Shown here piece after piece: positions 59,938 to 64,000 of a stretch of 64,000 nt of DNA. Position numbers and translations under genes: made by a program. Source of the DNA: Piromyces finnis (taxonomy: Eukaryota; Neocallimastigomycota; Neocallimastigomycetes; Neocallimastigales; Neocallimastigaceae); contig MCFH01000011.1 in assembly GCA_002104945.1 (NCBI GenBank), forward strand, positions 443,501 to 507,500, given 5' to 3'. Position 1 is the first letter of the stretch. Every line of letters begins with the position of its first letter. Under the pieces are notes generated by a model. The model did no database searches and was not told the origin of the DNA. It saw nothing but the letters and a program-made list of their open reading frames with translations.

Positions 59938-61192
59938 AATTAAATAATAATTTATTGTTATCATAAACATATTAAATTTATTTTACAGTATAAAATATAT
60001 AAAATATATTTTATATATTATTATTTATTATTAATTTCTCCCTAATTTTTCTCTTTTTTTTTTTTTTTTAAACCAAAAAGATTTTTTTTTTTTTTATTTT
60101 AGTATATTAGAAAAAAAAAGAAAAAAGCAATCGTTAACAATACATTCTTTTCATCATTTCTTCTTTTTTATATATAAATATATTTTCTCCTTTTTTTATT
60201 ATTATTATTATTATTTTTTATTATTATTATAATTATTGATTAATACTATTTTATTTTTCAATAAAAGCAAAATATGAAATAAATATATATATATTTTAAA
60301 AAAAAAAAAAAGATGAAAAAAAGATAATTTTATTTCAATAAAAATAAGATGGCTAATTCTACAAAATAAATAAGAAAAAAAAAAAAAAAAAAAAGAAAAA
60401 AGGGAGAAATTGAAGTAATAATAATTAAATAATAATATTATTTATATATTTTTCTTTTTCATTTTCTTTTTTAAATTATTTAACCTTTTTTTTTTTTTAT
60501 TTGTTTTTAAGAAAAAAAAAAAAAAAAAAAAGAGAAAGAAAGAGAGAAAGAAAGAGTTTATATGATTATTATATATAAATATAGTAAAATTTAATTTATA
60601 AAATAAATTTTATTAAAAAAATAATTAGAAATAAACATCAAAGAAAAAAAAAAAAAATAAATAAAAAAAATAAAAAATAATTAAAAAAATAATAAAATGA
60701 TAATTTATAAATATAAATAATTATTTGAATAATAAATAAATAAATAAATAAAAAAAAAGCAATCATTATCACTCTATCCGTATATATTATAATATAATAC
60801 AACTTTATATATAAGACGAAGTAAATAAAAACAAAAATTTAAATAAAATTTAATTTAAATATATATAAAAATTATTATAATAAAAAAATTTCATGGGTAT
60901 GTAATTAAATTGAAAAGGTACTTTTTTTTTTTTTAATATGTTTTATAGGTTTATTTGTAGAAGATCAAAAGTTATTTATAGTTAATAAATTTATATATTT
61001 AAATAATATTAATTACAAAAAAAATAGAGTAAAATAAAATTAAATATAATAAATAAAAAAGTAAAATATTTATTTTGATATTATTATTACTATTTTTTTT
61101 TTATTACTAAAAAGAACAATAAAAGAAAAAAAAAATTAAAATGATTATAAAGTTATATTGATTTATTGAACTTCTTTTGAAATAAATGGTAT
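59938..61192. other. convergent intergenic region
   Basis: Lies between the 3' ends of the PP2A and KH-protein genes. It is poly-A/T and AAAG-rich simple sequence. No gene seen. Confidence 0.6.
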
Positions 61193-64000
61193 TTATATAC
61201 TTTTTTCGGTAGTAGTTTCTTCAACGGTAGCTGTTGCTTCAGTAGTTATTTCCATTTTAGCTTCCTCTTTTTCTTTTTCTTCTTTTTCTTCTTCTTGATT
61301 AACAGCAGCTTCAGCAGCAGCCTTTTTAGCATTTTCAGCATCTTGTAAGTCAGCCATTTCTTTAATAGCTTTAGCGGAGGCAGCATAATACTCTATATAT
61401 TCTTTTGGATTCTTTGCAACAGCAGCTGCAATGGCTTTTGTACTTTGTTTTGGAGTTGGACCTGGGAAATAAGGATTATTAAAGTCATGATTTTGATAAT
61501 AATTACCATAAGGATCCCAAGATGGATGAGATTGGGCAGGTGGTGTAAGAAGAGAATGACCTTGGGAAGCATAATAATCAGCAATTTGGGATTGAGCTAA
61601 TTTTATCATTTAGGAAATATAAATAATGTAAAATAAAAGTTAAATAAAAGTAAAAATAAAATAAAATTAAATAATAATAATAATAAAGGTATAAATTATG
61701 CTCTATTTTTTTTTATTATTTATTTATTTTATTCTTGATCATTATATTATTAATAAATTACCTGAATTCTGTTGGAAATCGTGAGAGACATTTGCGCGTG
61801 GCTTTTGTATTAAAAAAATATATTAGTTGATTTTTTTTTTTTTTTTTTTTTTTTTATAATATTAAATAAAAAATGAAAATGTAAAAGAATAAGAAAAGAA
61901 AAAAAAAGGATTAATTCCATGAAAGTAAACGAAAAAAATAACAATATCAATAATAAAATTAATATTACATTTTGAGAAGCTTGAAGTCTTTCTTCAATTA
62001 ATCTTTGACAATGATCAATAGTAGAAGCAGGACCTTTATGTAATATTACACAATAAATTATATATAATTTATTAATAATTTAATTTAATAAAAAAATAAA
62101 AAATAATTAAACGTTGAAATATACCTGAAATATTAACATTCTTTTGATTAGTTCCTGGAATTTCAGTTTGATCAACATAAACTCTGCATCCAGTTTGTTC
62201 GGCTAATAATCTAATAGTTTCACCCTTTTTACCAATAACTAAACCAACAAGCTATTTTAAAAAACATAAATATAACAAAACAAACAAACAAAAAAAAAAA
62301 AAAAGACATAGAAATATTAATAAAATATTATATTGGTAAAAAAAATTTTTTTTTTTTTTGTTATTATATAATATTATAATTATGAATATTTAAATATGAA
62401 TAATTGGTTCTATTTACATCTTTATGAACTGGCATATGTCTTGTGACAATATTTGAATTATTTTGAGTTGTAGCATTTTGTTTTTGACTATTAGCTATAA
62501 GTTCATCAATTAATGCACGAGCTTTATCAATAGCTGTTTGTTCACCTGATATAGATATTGGGGCATTAGCATCTGTATTACTATTTTGGAGTACATTTAA
62601 TTTTGCACCACTTTTAATTGCAATATCTCTAATGGTATCACCATGTCTTCCAATAACTATATTATTAATTTTCATATTAAAAATATTAATAGGTAATAAT
62701 ATAATAAGTAATTATTATAACGAAAATCCATGAATTCTTATTTTTAATTAAATAGGTTATAATAAAAAATATAAACGTACTTAAACCAACAATGTTTCTT
62801 GGAATTGGTATAGTAATTTGATTTGTATTTGGTGGAAGACTATTATTATCGTGAGGTCCTGAACCTGGTCCATAATGTCCCATATTCTTTATTTTTATTA
62901 ATTCAATTTTTTTATATATAGTTAATTTTTATTTTTGTTTTATCGCATAGTTAAAATAAGAACATTGTATATTTAATTAGATATTAAATAGTATATATAT
63001 AAAATACTTAATAGTTTTTATTAATACATAAAAATGACTGTATTGAAACTACCTTTAGATTTGGTCTATTTTCAGATTCATCAATCATTGTTTGTATCAT
63101 TTGTATAGCTCTTTCAACATCATCTGGTAAACCAATAATAGTTAATCTTCTATTTGGTTCACTTGAATCTATTATATTTTATTAATAAAAATGATCATAT
63201 ATGATAATTATTGTAATAATAAATATATATATATATTTAAAAAATATAAAAAGAAAAAGATATGCTGTTAATACCATATTAATAATTCATATATAGCTTT
63301 TTATTTCATCCATAATAAATATTATATATATTGTTTATTAATATATACCTTGAGGAATTTGAACTTTACAATGAGTAGTTGCTTCTATACGTTTTAAACT
63401 TTCACCACCACGTCCTTTAAAATTGAAATAAATAAATTTTTAACATTTAAATATGAATATCTAAATTTTATATAATGTATAAATTTGAAACTAATAAATG
63501 TTTTTTATTAATTACCAATAATTAAACCCTAATTAGAATTTTATTTCATAAAATGGATTTCATTTTAATAATCAACATTTAACATAAAAATATATATATG
63601 TATCAATAAGTATATAGAAATCAATTTATAATTCTTATTTCTTAGAAACATTTATATATTATTTCTAATATGATTAAAATAATTACTGTCATGTGATTTG
63701 GAATAAGATATTCTTTTGATACTGTTCCTGGATTTGCATTTCCATTAAATAATTGACGTGCTTCCATATCTTTTTGTCTTCTCTCTTCCGAACCAAGTCC
63801 AAAACGAGGTTTATCAACTTTTATATTATTTATTAAGAAACCAAAATTATTTTTATAAAAAATCCAAAAAAAAAAAAAAAAAAAGAAATCTATAAGTTTA
63901 AAAGCACATTTTAAATATTAAATATTTATAAAAATATATATTTACATCCATATTCTGGACGAGAAAATTGACGTTTTGAATCTCTTGATTCATCAATATG
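61193..64000 (-). CDS. multi-KH-domain RNA/ssDNA-binding protein, FUBP-like (5' end outside window)
   Basis: Eleven exons within the window (64000-63946, 63817-63687, 63528-63516, 63414-63349, 63168-63053, 62886-62781, 62656-62418, 62251-62125, 62033-61969, 61801-61762, 61596-61193) join in phase and give the last 453 residues. Three KH domains are seen, each with a GxxG loop: MTGLIIGRGGESLKRIE, NIVGLIIGRHGDTIRDIA and LVGLVIGKKGETIRLLAEQ. The first loop is assembled from a 13-nt microexon (63528-63516). Each loop is split by an intron at the same place relative to the KH fold for KH1 and KH2. The tail is Tyr/Pro-rich (NPKEYIEYYAASAKA), then Ala- and Glu/Lys-rich. Tandem KH plus Tyr-motif tails recall FUBP/KHSRP proteins and fungal relatives that bind single-stranded DNA or mRNA 3' UTRs. 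The N-terminal portion continues past 64000. Confidence 0.9.
63516..63528 (-). other. 13-nt microexon encoding GLIIG of the first KH domain
   Basis: Acceptor ...AATTAG, exon GGTTTAATTATTG, donor GTAATT. Skipping it would delete the hydrophobic strand and first glycine of the GxxG loop and shift the frame, so inclusion is required for a functional KH1. Confidence 0.85.

Overview
This window is nuclear DNA of a very AT-rich eukaryote. Intergenic DNA is almost only A/T, with long homopolymers and (ATT)n microsatellites. Genes carry short spliceosomal introns (85-310 nt by my reconstruction), mostly with GTAA or GTAT donors and TAG or AAG acceptors. The gene set fits a fungus: an Aur1-type inositol-phosphorylceramide synthase, a PKA catalytic subunit with a long low-complexity N-terminus, and a single-pass SH3 membrane protein. 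The base composition and a seven-TM receptor with a beta-helix-like ectodomain point to an anaerobic gut fungus (Neocallimastigomycota). This is inference; a Dictyostelium-like amoeba is the main alternative.

Layout: 1-8380, no gene seen. 8381-10360 (+), PKA-like kinase. 12581-14455 (+), ankyrin-repeat protein with a possible frame break at its end. 14456-21254, gene-poor and rich in local tandem duplications. 21255-22969 (+), Aur1-like synthase. 24931-25095 (+), a U2 snRNA-like gene with an altered branch-site region. 25836-30402 (-), an eight-exon coiled-coil protein. 31061-32605 (+), Nep1/Emg1 with an apparent one-base frameshift. 34835-35464 (+), a disordered Q/P/S-rich protein. 36657-41539 (-), an eleven-exon 7TM receptor. 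43065-46277 (-), Nup93/Nic96. 47557-50031 (-), the SH3 receptor-like protein. 50032-56992, gene-poor, holding a complete tRNA-Ala-derived SINE with perfect target-site duplications. 56993-59937 (+), PP2A B56 subunit. 61193-64000 (-), a multi-KH protein running off the right edge.

The genes do not form a pathway. They are a mix of housekeeping functions (ribosome biogenesis, nuclear pore, sphingolipid synthesis, phosphatase and kinase signalling, RNA binding) and lineage-type surface proteins. Exon joins were worked out by hand from splice signals and reading phase. All multi-exon genes close perfectly in phase except Nep1.
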